From positions 1 to 14,164 of the forward strand of contig JAISXJ010000059.1 of the NCBI GenBank assembly GCA_031270565.1: a DNA stretch of 14,164 nucleotides, in the 5' to 3' direction. Below, piece after piece: positions 6,960 through 14,164 of this stretch (its first letter is position 1; each line of letters starts with the position of its first letter). The position numbers were made by a program, and so were the translations under genes. Source of the DNA: Prevotellaceae bacterium (lineage in GTDB: Bacteria > Bacteroidota > Bacteroidia > Bacteroidales > Paludibacteraceae). Below the pieces are notes generated by a model. It searched no databases. It was given only the letters and a program-made list of their open reading frames with translations, and had not been told where the DNA came from.

Positions 6960-9900
6960 ATGGCATTTAGAAGAGAGAATAAGGTAAAAACAACTTTCAG
7001 TAAAATCACCATCGGCTTGGCTTCTCCCGAAGAAATTCTTGAGTCGTCCTATGGAGAGATCTTGAAACCGGAGACCATTAATTACCGAACCTATAAACCG
7101 GAACGCGATGGACTCTTTTGCGAACGCATTTTTGGTCCTGTAAAAGATTATGAGTGTCATTGTGGGAAATACAAACGTATTCGATACAAAGGCATTGTGT
7201 GTGACCGTTGTGGTGTGGAGGTAACGGAAAAAAAGGTGCGTCGTGAACGAGCCGGACATATTCAACTGGTTGTACCCATAGCTCATATATGGTATTTTCG
7301 TGCGTTGCCGAACAAAATCGGCTATCTGCTGGGAATGCCAAGTAAGAAACTGGATGCAATCATCTATTATGAGAAATATGTCATTATCCAACTCGGCGCA
7401 TTGACAAATGCCGAAGGTCTGCAAGTGGGAGATGTGATAGATGAGGACTATTATCTCGAACTGCTTGAATCGCTTCCGCGAGATAATCATGCGCTTGACG
7501 ATTCTGATCCCAATAAATTTATTGCAAAAATGGGTGGTGATGCTATTTATGACCTTTTATCCCGCCTGGATTTGGATACCCTTTCGTATGATTTGCGACA
7601 CAAAGCAGACACCGATACATCCCAGCAACGCAAGGCTGAGGCTTTGAAACGGCTACAGGTGGTAGAATCTTTCCGTGCGGCGCGGCATATCAACAAACCG
7701 GAATGGATGATTATCAAAGTGCTGCCTGTGATTCCGCCTGAATTGCGTCCGCTGGTACCGCTTGACGGAGGACGTTTTGCAACTTCCGATTTGAATGACC
7801 TTTACCGTCGCGTGATTATTCGCAACAACCGCCTCAAACGGCTTATCGAAATTAAGGCTCCTGAGGTGATTTTACGCAATGAAAAACGCATGTTGCAAGA
7901 GGCTGTCGATTCGTTATTGGACAACTCCCGTAAATCGAATGCGATGAAATCGGAATCAAACCGACCGCTTAAATCTTTGAGCGACAGCTTAAAAGGAAAG
8001 CAGGGACGTTTCCGTCAAAACCTGCTTGGAAAACGTGTCGACTATTCGGCGCGTTCGGTGATTGTGGTTGGTCCCGAGTTGAAAATGGGCGAGTGTGGAT
8101 TGCCCAAAGAGATGGCTGCCGAACTTTACAAACCCTTTATCATCCGTAAACTCATTGAGCGCGGCATCGTGAAAACGGTTAAATCGGCAAAAAAATTCAT
8201 TGACCGCAAAGACCCCGTCGTATTTGACATTCTCGAAAATGTTATGAAAGGGCATCCCGTGTTACTCAACCGCGCCCCGACATTGCACCGTCTTGGTATT
8301 CAGGCATTTCAGCCAAAGATGATTGAGGGAAAAGCAATTCAGTTGCATCCGCTGGTTTGTACGGCATTTAACGCAGACTTTGACGGCGACCAGATGGCGG
8401 TTCACTTGCCACTTGGAAATGAAGCTATTCTGGAGGCACAACTGCTGATGCTCTCCTCTCATAACATCCTGAATCCGGCAAACGGCGCACCCATTACCGT
8501 ACCTTCGCAAGATATGGTACTGGGGCTTTATTACATTACCAAAGAGCGAAAAGGCGCCAAAGGCGAAGGACTGGTTTTCTATTCACCGGAGGAAGCGGAG
8601 ATCGCATACAATGAGAAAAAAGTGGATATTCACGCCATTGTATCGGTGCGTATTAACGATATGGATAATGATGGAAATCCCATTGTTCGTTTGGTAGAAA
8701 AGACAACCGTTGGACGTATCATTGTCAATAAGTTCGTGCCGAAAGAAGTGGGCTACCTGAATGTTCTGCTTACGAAAAAATCGTTGCGCGATATTATCGG
8801 CGTGGTGATTGAAAAATGTGGTGTAGCACGAACTGCAGAATTTCTTGATTATATCAAAAATTTAGGCTATGAAATGGCTTTCCGTGGCGGATTGTCATTC
8901 AATTTGGCTGATGTGATTATTCCCAAAGAAAAAGAGCAACTGGTACAACAGGGCTACGACGAGGTGGAACGTATCATGTCCGACTACGCTATGGGATGGA
9001 TCACCAATAACGAGCGTTATAATCAGATTATTGATGTCTGGACACGTGTGAACAAAAATCTTACCGATGTGGTGATGAAAAATTTCATTGCCGACAATCA
9101 AGGTTTTAACTCGGTGTATATGATGTTGGATTCGGGTGCGCGTGGTTCAAAAGAGCAAATCCGTCAGTTGTCGGGTATGCGCGGACTGATGGCTAAGCCG
9201 CAAAAGACAGGCGCCGAAGGTGGTCAGATTATTGAAAATCCTATTTTGGCTAACTTTAAAGAGGGTTTGTCGGTGTTAGAGTATTTTATCTCGACGCACG
9301 GCGCCCGTAAGGGTTTGGCAGACACAGCTCTGAAAACGGCTGACGCCGGTTATCTGACCCGCCGTTTGGTGGATGTGTCGCACGATGTGATTATCACAGA
9401 GGAGGATTGCGGCACGTTACGCGGGCTGATCGTCTCTGAACTCAAAAACAAGGAGGAGGTCATTGCCACTCTCTACGACCGTATTCTGGGACGAGTATCG
9501 GTGCACGATATTTTCCATCCTACAACAGGTGATTTGATTATCTCTTCAGGAGAGATGATTGATGAAAAAACAGCGACTATCATTACCAATTCTCCCATTG
9601 AGCGCGTTGAGGTGCGTTCGGTGCTGACTTGCGAATTAAATCGTGGCGTTTGCGCCAAGTGTTACGGGCGCAATTTGGCAACAGGATTGTTGGTAAGCAG
9701 AGGTGAGGCTGTCGGGGTGATTGCAGCGCAGTCCATCGGAGAGCCGGGTACACAGTTGACCCTGAGAACATTCCATGTCGGAGGTATTGCATCAAACATC
9801 GCTGCAGAATCAAGTATGATATCTCGTTACGACGGACTGCTGGAAATTGATGAGTTGCGTACCGTAGATGCCGTTGACGCTTCAGGAAAAACCTACAAAG

Positions 9901-11258
9901 TGGTTGTTGCCCGTCAGGCTGAAGCGCGTATCATTGACATCAATACGCACATCACGCTGACAACGCAGTCGCTTCAATATGGTTCAAAACTCTTTATTGA
10001 AAGCGGATCGCTTGTTAAAAAGGGAGATGTCATTTGCGAATGGGATCCTTTTAATGCCGTAATCGTGTCGGAGGTTGCCGGTACTATTCAGTTTGAAAAT
10101 GTGATAGAAAATGTAACATTCACTATCGAAGCGGACGAAAGTACGGGATTGCGCGAGAAAATCATCATTGAATCGAAAGATAAAACCAAATCGCCGTCGG
10201 CGCATATTGTTGACAAGGCGGGAAATATTTTGCGTACATACAATTTGCCTGTGGGCGCTCACTTGGTGGTAGATAATAAAAACGCCATTAAAACGGGAGA
10301 TCTTATCGTAAAAATTCCTCGTGCGCAGGGTAAAGCCGGCGACATCACGGGAGGTTTGCCGCGTGTTACCGAATTGTTTGAGGCGCGTAATCCATCGAAT
10401 CCTGCGGTAGTTGCCGAAATTGACGGTGAAATATCGTTTGGAAAAATCAAACGTGGAAACCGTGAAATTTCTATCACGTCCAAGACGGGCGAGGAGAAAA
10501 AGTATCTGGTGCCGCTCTCAAAACAGATTTTGGTACAGGAGAGTGATTATGTTCGCGCAGGAACGCCCCTGTCGGATGGCGCTATTACGCCGTCGGATAT
10601 TTTGGCTATCAAAGGTCCCACTGCCGTTCAGGAGTACATCGTTAATGAGGTTCAGGATGTGTACCGCCTGCAGGGTGTGAAAATCAATGATAAACACTTC
10701 GAGGTGATTGTGCGTCAAATGATGAACAAGGTGCAGATTGCCGATCAGGGAGATACGCAATTTCTCGAAAGTCAGGTTGTTGACAAATTTAGTTTTATGG
10801 AAGCCAACAACCAGATCTGGAGTAAAAAGGTAGTGCTTGATGCAGGCGATTCTCAGACGTTACAAGCCGGACAGATTGTTACGGCACGTAAGTTGCGCGA
10901 TGAAAACAGTGTGCTGAAACGTCGGGATTTGCGTCCCGTAGTGGTGCGCAATGCGATGCCTGCCACCTCTACACAGATGTTGCAGGGTATCACACGCGCC
11001 GCGTTGCAGACGAGCAGTTTTATGTCCGCCGCGTCGTTCCAGGAAACGACCAAAGTACTCAACGAAGCTGCCATACACGGCAAAACCGACAGACTTGAAG
11101 GAATGAAAGAGAACGTGATTGTCGGACACCGTATTCCTGCAGGAACAGGATTACGCGAGTATGATAAAATAGTGGTAATGACCTATGAGGATTATGAGCG
11201 TATGTCTGATGTCAGTAAAAATATCACCGATATTGAAGAAATTTCGGATGCGATATAG
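6960..11258 (+). CDS. rpoC: DNA-directed RNA polymerase subunit beta'
   Basis: RpoC (1432 aa) carries the catalytic centre of RNA polymerase. NADFDGDQM is at residues 471-479, with D473, D475 and D477 holding the catalytic magnesium. The N-terminal zinc ribbon uses C66, C68, C81 and C84. The second zinc site uses C817, C891, C898 and C901. The bridge-helix/trigger-loop region includes QSIGEPGTQLTLRTFHVGG from residue 924. The region around residues 335-375, including KGKQGRFRQNLLGKRVDYSARS in two parts, matches the conserved lid, rudder and switch area. No truncation or large lineage-foreign insertion is evident. The gene is probably translated from the rpoB transcript and ends 26 nt before a strong hairpin. 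Confidence 0.98.
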   Translation: MAFRRENKVKTTFSKITIGLASPEEILESSYGEILKPETINYRTYKPERDGLFCERIFGPVKDYECHCGKYKRIRYKGIVCDRCGVEVTEKKVRRERAGHIQLVVPIAHIWYFRALPNKIGYLLGMPSKKLDAIIYYEKYVIIQLGALTNAEGLQVGDVIDEDYYLELLESLPRDNHALDDSDPNKFIAKMGGDAIYDLLSRLDLDTLSYDLRHKADTDTSQQRKAEALKRLQVVESFRAARHINKPEWMIIKVLPVIPPELRPLVPLDGGRFATSDLNDLYRRVIIRNNRLKRLIEIKAPEVILRNEKRMLQEAVDSLLDNSRKSNAMKSESNRPLKSLSDSLKGKQGRFRQNLLGKRVDYSARSVIVVGPELKMGECGLPKEMAAELYKPFIIRKLIERGIVKTVKSAKKFIDRKDPVVFDILENVMKGHPVLLNRAPTLHRLGIQAFQPKMIEGKAIQLHPLVCTAFNADFDGDQMAVHLPLGNEAILEAQLLMLSSHNILNPANGAPITVPSQDMVLGLYYITKERKGAKGEGLVFYSPEEAEIAYNEKKVDIHAIVSVRINDMDNDGNPIVRLVEKTTVGRIIVNKFVPKEVGYLNVLLTKKSLRDIIGVVIEKCGVARTAEFLDYIKNLGYEMAFRGGLSFNLADVIIPKEKEQLVQQGYDEVERIMSDYAMGWITNNERYNQIIDVWTRVNKNLTDVVMKNFIADNQGFNSVYMMLDSGARGSKEQIRQLSGMRGLMAKPQKTGAEGGQIIENPILANFKEGLSVLEYFISTHGARKGLADTALKTADAGYLTRRLVDVSHDVIITEEDCGTLRGLIVSELKNKEEVIATLYDRILGRVSVHDIFHPTTGDLIISSGEMIDEKTATIITNSPIERVEVRSVLTCELNRGVCAKCYGRNLATGLLVSRGEAVGVIAAQSIGEPGTQLTLRTFHVGGIASNIAAESSMISRYDGLLEIDELRTVDAVDASGKTYKVVVARQAEARIIDINTHITLTTQSLQYGSKLFIESGSLVKKGDVICEWDPFNAVIVSEVAGTIQFENVIENVTFTIEADESTGLREKIIIESKDKTKSPSAHIVDKAGNILRTYNLPVGAHLVVDNKNAIKTGDLIVKIPRAQGKAGDITGGLPRVTELFEARNPSNPAVVAEIDGEISFGKIKRGNREISITSKTGEEKKYLVPLSKQILVQESDYVRAGTPLSDGAITPSDILAIKGPTAVQEYIVNEVQDVYRLQGVKINDKHFEVIVRQMMNKVQIADQGDTQFLESQVVDKFSFMEANNQIWSKKVVLDAGDSQTLQAGQIVTARKLRDENSVLKRRDLRPVVVRNAMPATSTQMLQGITRAALQTSSFMSAASFQETTKVLNEAAIHGKTDRLEGMKENVIVGHRIPAGTGLREYDKIVVMTYEDYERMSDVSKNITDIEEISDAI

Positions 11259-11284
11259 GTAGCGGTAGTTCGTTCTAAAAAATT

Positions 11285-11320
11285 GCAGCAGAAGCTGCCC
11301 GAAAGGGTAGCTTCTGCTGT
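11285..11320 (+). terminator. Hairpin downstream of rpoC, likely operon terminator
   Basis: A 16-bp stem joins 11285-11300 to 11305-11320 around a GAAA loop (11301-11304). Two of the pairs are G-U. It starts 26 nt after the rpoC stop and is preceded by an A-rich run. The following T run is very short (TTTAC when the last stem T is counted), so termination may be incomplete. It is the natural end of the secE-rpoC block. Confidence 0.75.
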
Positions 11321-11452
11321 TTACGGTTAGAAAAGCATGTTTTTGATATACCCTCCTGTTGCTAAACACTGACAGAATGACATATTATTACCTGTCCGGT
11401 TATGGTTTTTGTGTGTTTTTTTCAGTGAGATGCCTCTGTTGGTGTTAAATAT

Positions 11453-11464
11453 GTTAATCTTAAC
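11453..11464. repeat. Short palindrome GTTAA-TC-TTAAC
   Basis: Five bases (11453-11457) are repeated inverted at 11460-11464 with a 2-nt centre. It lies about 90 nt before the protease start. It has the size of a dimeric regulator half-site pair, but such AT-rich palindromes are common by chance. Confidence 0.3.
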
Positions 11465-11476
11465 AATAATAATGGC

Positions 11477-11502
11477 AAAATTGGCGTTTTAGAACGCATT
11501 TT
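11477..11502. repeat. Imperfect inverted repeat before the protease gene
   Basis: GCGTT (11484-11488) and AACGC (11493-11497) form a 5-bp inverted repeat around TTAG. Outer AAAA (11477-11480) and TTTT (11499-11502) extend it after a small unequal gap. It could be an operator or a hairpin in the 5' untranslated region. No regulator is visible nearby. Confidence 0.35.
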
Positions 11503-11552
11503 GTTGTTTAAAAGAACCTTTTAATTTATCAATTACCAAACTTTTAAGAAAT

Positions 11553-13037
11553 ATGATCATGAGAAAAAAACATGTATTTTTTGCGTTGACATTAATAGGG
11601 GTCAGCGTATTGTCAAGTGTTGCAACGGTGCTTTTTGTTCACAAAATCAATCAACCTGCAACCAGTGGTTCTGCGCAGGCACTGGCTATACCGACATCAT
11701 TTACAGCTATCAGCAGCGTGCCTGCCATTGCAACTGATTTCACCTCCGCTGCCGAACAGACTGTGCACAGCGTGGTGCACGTGAAAACCAAGTACAGGGT
11801 ACAGCAGAACTATCATTCCGTTGATCCGTTGCTCGAATTCTTTTTCGGACGCCCCGACAGCGGTATGGGGCAACCAAGAGAACAGATGGCTTCCGGATCG
11901 GGCGTGATTATCTCGGAAGACGGGTACATTGTTACAAACAACCACGTTATTGAACGCGCTTCGGAAGTGGAGATAACGCTCAACGACAAACGTACTTTTA
12001 TAGCCAAAGTGATTGGCGCAGATACATCTACGGACATTGCCCTGTTGAAGATTGAAGCGACGGATCTGCAGCCGATAAAATCCGGCAATTCCGACAATCT
12101 GCAGGTTGGCGAATGGGTGCTGGCTGTGGGCAATCCCTTCAACCTGACATCCACCGTAACGGCGGGTATTGTCAGCGCAAAAGCGCGGAATATCAATATT
12201 CTGAACGCCGAGATGAAAATCGAATCATTTATCCAGACCGATGCGGCGGTTAATCCCGGCAACAGCGGCGGCGCATTAGTCAATACCAATGGTGAACTGG
12301 TTGGCATTAACACAGCGATAGCCTCGCAAACAGGCTCATACGCCGGTTATGCTTTTGCTGTTCCAATCTCTATCGTTAGCAAAGTTATCGCCGACCTTAA
12401 AGAGTTTGGCGTGGTACAACGCGCAGTTTTGGGTGTTACCATTCAGGATATTGACAATAAACTTGCCGAAGAGAAGAAACTCGGTACACTGAGCGGCGCA
12501 TACGTGGCAGGCATTAGCGAAAATAGTTCGGCTAAGGCAGCAGGCATTAAAGAAGGCGACGTGATTAATGACGTAAACGGCATCTCCGTTACCTCTGTTG
12601 CTCAATTACAGGAGCAGATTGGACGCTACCGTCCGGGTGACAAAATCAGTATCGGCTTGCTTCGTAATGGCAAAAGTCAGAGCGTTACGGTTCAATTAAA
12701 GAACCGTTCGGGAAATACCGACGTCGTGAAAGCTGTTGATTTGATGGCGCTTGGTGCAAAATTTGAGCCTCTCAGCGATCAATTGAAGTATCGCCTTCGC
12801 CTTTCTGCCGGCGTACAGGTAACGGAAGTAACTAAAAACGGTCTCTTTGCCGCAGCTGGCATCAGTAAAGGATTTATTATTTTGAAAATAAACGGACAGA
12901 CTATTCGTTCGCATGAAGATATTGACAGCGCTTACAGCGCTGCGTTATCCGGTGAGGGAGACGATGCCCCCGTGCTGTTTATTTCAGGCGTCTATCTGCA
13001 GGGCAAAGTAGCTCATTATGCCGTCAGTCTGAAATAA
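11553..13037 (+). CDS. Periplasmic Do/HtrA-family serine protease with two PDZ domains
   Basis: This 494-residue protein is a DegP/DegQ-type serine endoprotease, expected to degrade or chaperone misfolded envelope proteins in the periplasm. A basic N-terminus and hydrophobic segment at about residues 8-29 form a signal peptide or membrane anchor. The trypsin-like domain has a full catalytic triad: H131 in TNNHVIE, D161 in DTSTDIALLKI and S238 in VNPGNSGGALV. PDZ1 spans about 291-384 (starting AVLGVTIQD, with GIKEGDVINDVNG) and PDZ2 about 396-494 (with GISKGFIILKINGQ). The ATG at 11553 is followed by a second in-frame ATG at 11559 (MIMRKK), which may be the true start. Transcription is probably independent of rpoC. 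Whether it is DegP-like or DegQ-like cannot be decided here. Confidence 0.95.
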   Translation: MIMRKKHVFFALTLIGVSVLSSVATVLFVHKINQPATSGSAQALAIPTSFTAISSVPAIATDFTSAAEQTVHSVVHVKTKYRVQQNYHSVDPLLEFFFGRPDSGMGQPREQMASGSGVIISEDGYIVTNNHVIERASEVEITLNDKRTFIAKVIGADTSTDIALLKIEATDLQPIKSGNSDNLQVGEWVLAVGNPFNLTSTVTAGIVSAKARNINILNAEMKIESFIQTDAAVNPGNSGGALVNTNGELVGINTAIASQTGSYAGYAFAVPISIVSKVIADLKEFGVVQRAVLGVTIQDIDNKLAEEKKLGTLSGAYVAGISENSSAKAAGIKEGDVINDVNGISVTSVAQLQEQIGRYRPGDKISIGLLRNGKSQSVTVQLKNRSGNTDVVKAVDLMALGAKFEPLSDQLKYRLRLSAGVQVTEVTKNGLFAAAGISKGFIILKINGQTIRSHEDIDSAYSAALSGEGDDAPVLFISGVYLQGKVAHYAVSLK

Positions 13038-13062
13038 ATTTTTCATATACAAATAAACAGAT

Positions 13063-13105
13063 AATCAAGTAGGAGGAAACTGCTTCGTTTCCCTCCTACT
13101 TGATT
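13063..13105. terminator. Strong hairpin between convergent genes, probably a bidirectional terminator
   Basis: Bases 13063-13080 pair with 13087-13105 around the 6-nt loop TGCTTC, giving 18 bp with a single bulged C in the right arm at 13091-13093. It lies 25 nt after the protease stop and 37 nt beyond the stop of the minus-strand gene. On the plus strand the following sequence is only moderately T-rich. On the minus strand it is T-rich and continues towards the protease gene. It probably serves both genes. Confidence 0.8.
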
Positions 13106-13114
13106 GTTAATTGT

Positions 13115-13142
13115 GAGCCTTTGAAGGGGCTTGGAGAGGCTC
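13115..13142. repeat. Second short hairpin abutting the minus-strand stop codon
   Basis: GAGCCT (13115-13120) pairs with AGGCTC (13137-13142) around a 16-nt loop. It directly abuts the minus-strand stop at 13143-13145. Together with the hairpin at 13063-13105 it makes a tandem pair. It may be an accessory terminator or a chance pairing. Confidence 0.4.
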
Positions 13143-14164
13143 TTATTCCTTCACGCACCGCACGCTATTGCCGCCCGCACGGGAATCTTGAGAAAATTTC
13201 AAGTAGGTGACGTCGCAAGCAAACGAATAGTCGATGATGCCGTTAACTGTACTGCTCCAGTAGTACCCTATCTTGCTGGTTACGTTTACCGAACCTCCAG
13301 CAGCACGGCGGTACCCGGCTGCAGGAAAGAATAAGACAGGCTCGGGGGCAGCAGCGGCGTATAAGGGTCTGTTATAGTCGGGAGTGCCATTATCGTCAAA
13401 GTAACCATTGGCACCAATAGCAGAAGTCCAGTCAGCTGTTCTGTAAACAGCGTAACCGCCTAATTCGTTTTGAGAACCACTCCAACTATTACTTGCTTTT
13501 CCACCTGCTACCGGTATCCATGTCAAGGGAGCGCTATTGGCGCTGGTGTTAGCCTGACCGGTAGGAGGCATATTGGTGGTGCCAACGGGAACTCTGCCAC
13601 CGGCAGTACTCGGATTGCTGTCGTAATTCATAAGCCGTTCCCATTCGTCCTGAGTAGGAACGCGCCAGCCGGCGCCCATTGAGGTACAGGGATTGTTGGC
13701 AGGAATTGCCCAGTCCGTGTTTTGATAATATTTGCCGTCAGTATGAAGAACGCCGCCTTGATTGTCGGTTTGTCCAACCGTGCCCTCGCCGTTACCCCAA
13801 AGGTCATCCTTTTGGGGAGAGCGCCAATCTTGAGGAGTTTGATATTGTTTGATAAATTTGCCAATAGCTCCGCTGGTACTACTTGGCTGACCGTTAGCAT
13901 CTACATCAGTAATAGCGCCGTTTTCCTCACTGTCGTTGTTATTCGTCGGAATTTTTTCGCTGGTACGTTTTTCGTGTCCGTCTGCTACACGTCCCCATTG
14001 ATAAAGATCGCCATAAACTTTAATAGCGTCGGTGACAGAACAAGTAGCCAGATATTCAATCTGTTTCTTGGGCGTGTCGTAAGCAGGGTCAGCGCCGAGA
14101 TTGTACGGGGCAAAGGTTATGGAATGTTCGGGAGCGCCAATTTTATTCCATTTGTTGCCGTCCC
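13143..14164 (-). CDS. FISUMP-type exported protein, C-terminal part (5' end outside window)
   Basis: The minus strand is open without a stop from 14162 to the TAA at 13143-13145, giving 339 visible residues; the start lies beyond 14164. An internal ATG at 13679 is not a plausible start because conserved sequence continues upstream of it. The visible part matches my knowledge of the Fibrobacter succinogenes major paralogous (FISUMP) domain, related to the C-type-lectin-like DUF1566 fold. Hallmarks, numbered from the first visible codon, are FAPYNLGADP (17-26), YGDLYQWGR (50-58), GWRVPTQDEWERL (165-177), GYYWSST (299-305) and a terminal SVRCVKE. Cysteines 41, 159, 316 and 336 could form disulfides. 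Composition is rich in Asn, Gly, Thr and Ser, typical of surface proteins. Function is unknown; a signal peptide or lipobox would be in the missing part. Confidence 0.85.
   Translation of the reverse strand, partial: DGNKWNKIGAPEHSITFAPYNLGADPAYDTPKKQIEYLATCSVTDAIKVYGDLYQWGRVADGHEKRTSEKIPTNNNDSEENGAITDVDANGQPSSTSGAIGKFIKQYQTPQDWRSPQKDDLWGNGEGTVGQTDNQGGVLHTDGKYYQNTDWAIPANNPCTSMGAGWRVPTQDEWERLMNYDSNPSTAGGRVPVGTTNMPPTGQANTSANSAPLTWIPVAGGKASNSWSGSQNELGGYAVYRTADWTSAIGANGYFDDNGTPDYNRPLYAAAAPEPVLFFPAAGYRRAAGGSVNVTSKIGYYWSSTVNGIIDYSFACDVTYLKFSQDSRAGGNSVRCVKE

Larger units (their letters stand above)
11321..11552. other. AT-rich non-coding region upstream of the protease gene
   Basis: No credible gene is visible on either strand. 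The stretch has several T runs, including seven T residues at 11416-11422. I searched by eye for the Bacteroidetes housekeeping promoter form (TTTG, then about 19 nt, then TAnnTTTG) and found no exact match. The promoter of the protease gene is probably here, since a terminator separates it from rpoC, but I cannot place it. Inverted repeats near 11453 and 11477 are listed separately. Confidence 0.5.

Noticed and set aside
6946..6987. A 13-residue upstream frame (ATG at 6946) overlapping the rpoC start out of frame
   Set aside because: It is very short, without a ribosome-binding site, and such frames arise often by chance in AT-rich gaps. Conservation in relatives would be needed to revive it.
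6933..7490. A 185-codon open frame on the minus strand over the rpoC start
   Set aside because: It is wholly explained as the antisense of rpoC plus the short gap before it, with no domain-like sequence.
11481..11499. A sigma-54 type promoter suggested by TTGGC...GCA before the protease gene
   Set aside because: The GG and GC pairs are 11 nt apart instead of the required 10, and the flanking consensus is poor.
13131..13334. Plus-strand open frames over 13131-13334 and 13470-13682
   Set aside because: They are antisense to the FISUMP coding sequence and lack recognisable motifs.
13143..13679. Treating the FISUMP gene as a complete 178-residue protein starting at 13679
   Set aside because: The frame stays open upstream to the window edge, and conserved motifs (YGDLYQWGR, FAPYNLGADP) lie upstream of that ATG.

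Overview
The window is a housekeeping block from a Bacteroidetes genome, most likely Bacteroidales. This is judged from protein character (RpoB of 1270 aa, RpoC of 1432 aa, a two-PDZ Do-type protease, a FISUMP-type protein), from the tRNA-secE-nusG-rplKAJL-rpoBC order, and from mostly AT-rich start contexts that lack a Shine-Dalgarno sequence. No genus is claimed.

Layout. Bases 1-38 are the 3' part of a tRNA, probably tRNA-Trp, cut by the window edge. One co-directional plus-strand block follows: secE (58-246), nusG (265-816), rplK (887-1327), rplA (1348-2040), rplJ (2055-2579), rplL (2625-2999), rpoB (3101-6913) and rpoC (6960-11258). Gaps are 14-101 nt, consistent with one or a few long transcripts. 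The widest gaps (nusG-rplK, 70 nt; rplL-rpoB, 101 nt) carry possible RNA structures. The rplL-rpoB hairpin is the clearest and sits where ribosomal-protein output could be uncoupled from polymerase output. A 16-bp GAAA-loop hairpin at 11285-11320 probably ends the block.

After rpoC comes a 294-nt non-coding stretch and then a plus-strand gene for a DegP/DegQ-type periplasmic serine protease with an intact catalytic triad and two PDZ domains (11553-13037). It converges on a minus-strand gene that runs off the right edge (14164 to 13143). That gene is open throughout its visible 339 codons and encodes a FISUMP-type, probably exported protein. Two hairpins lie between the convergent genes.

Functionally, secE supplies a translocon subunit. 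nusG, rpoB and rpoC are transcription machinery. rplK, rplA, rplJ and rplL build the L1 and L7/L12 stalks of the ribosome. The protease and the FISUMP protein belong to envelope biology and are not obviously linked to the upstream block. I see no mobile element, CRISPR array, prophage or toxin-antitoxin pair, and no convincing new system. The items worth a second look are mostly RNA-level structures and the change of gene content after rpoC.
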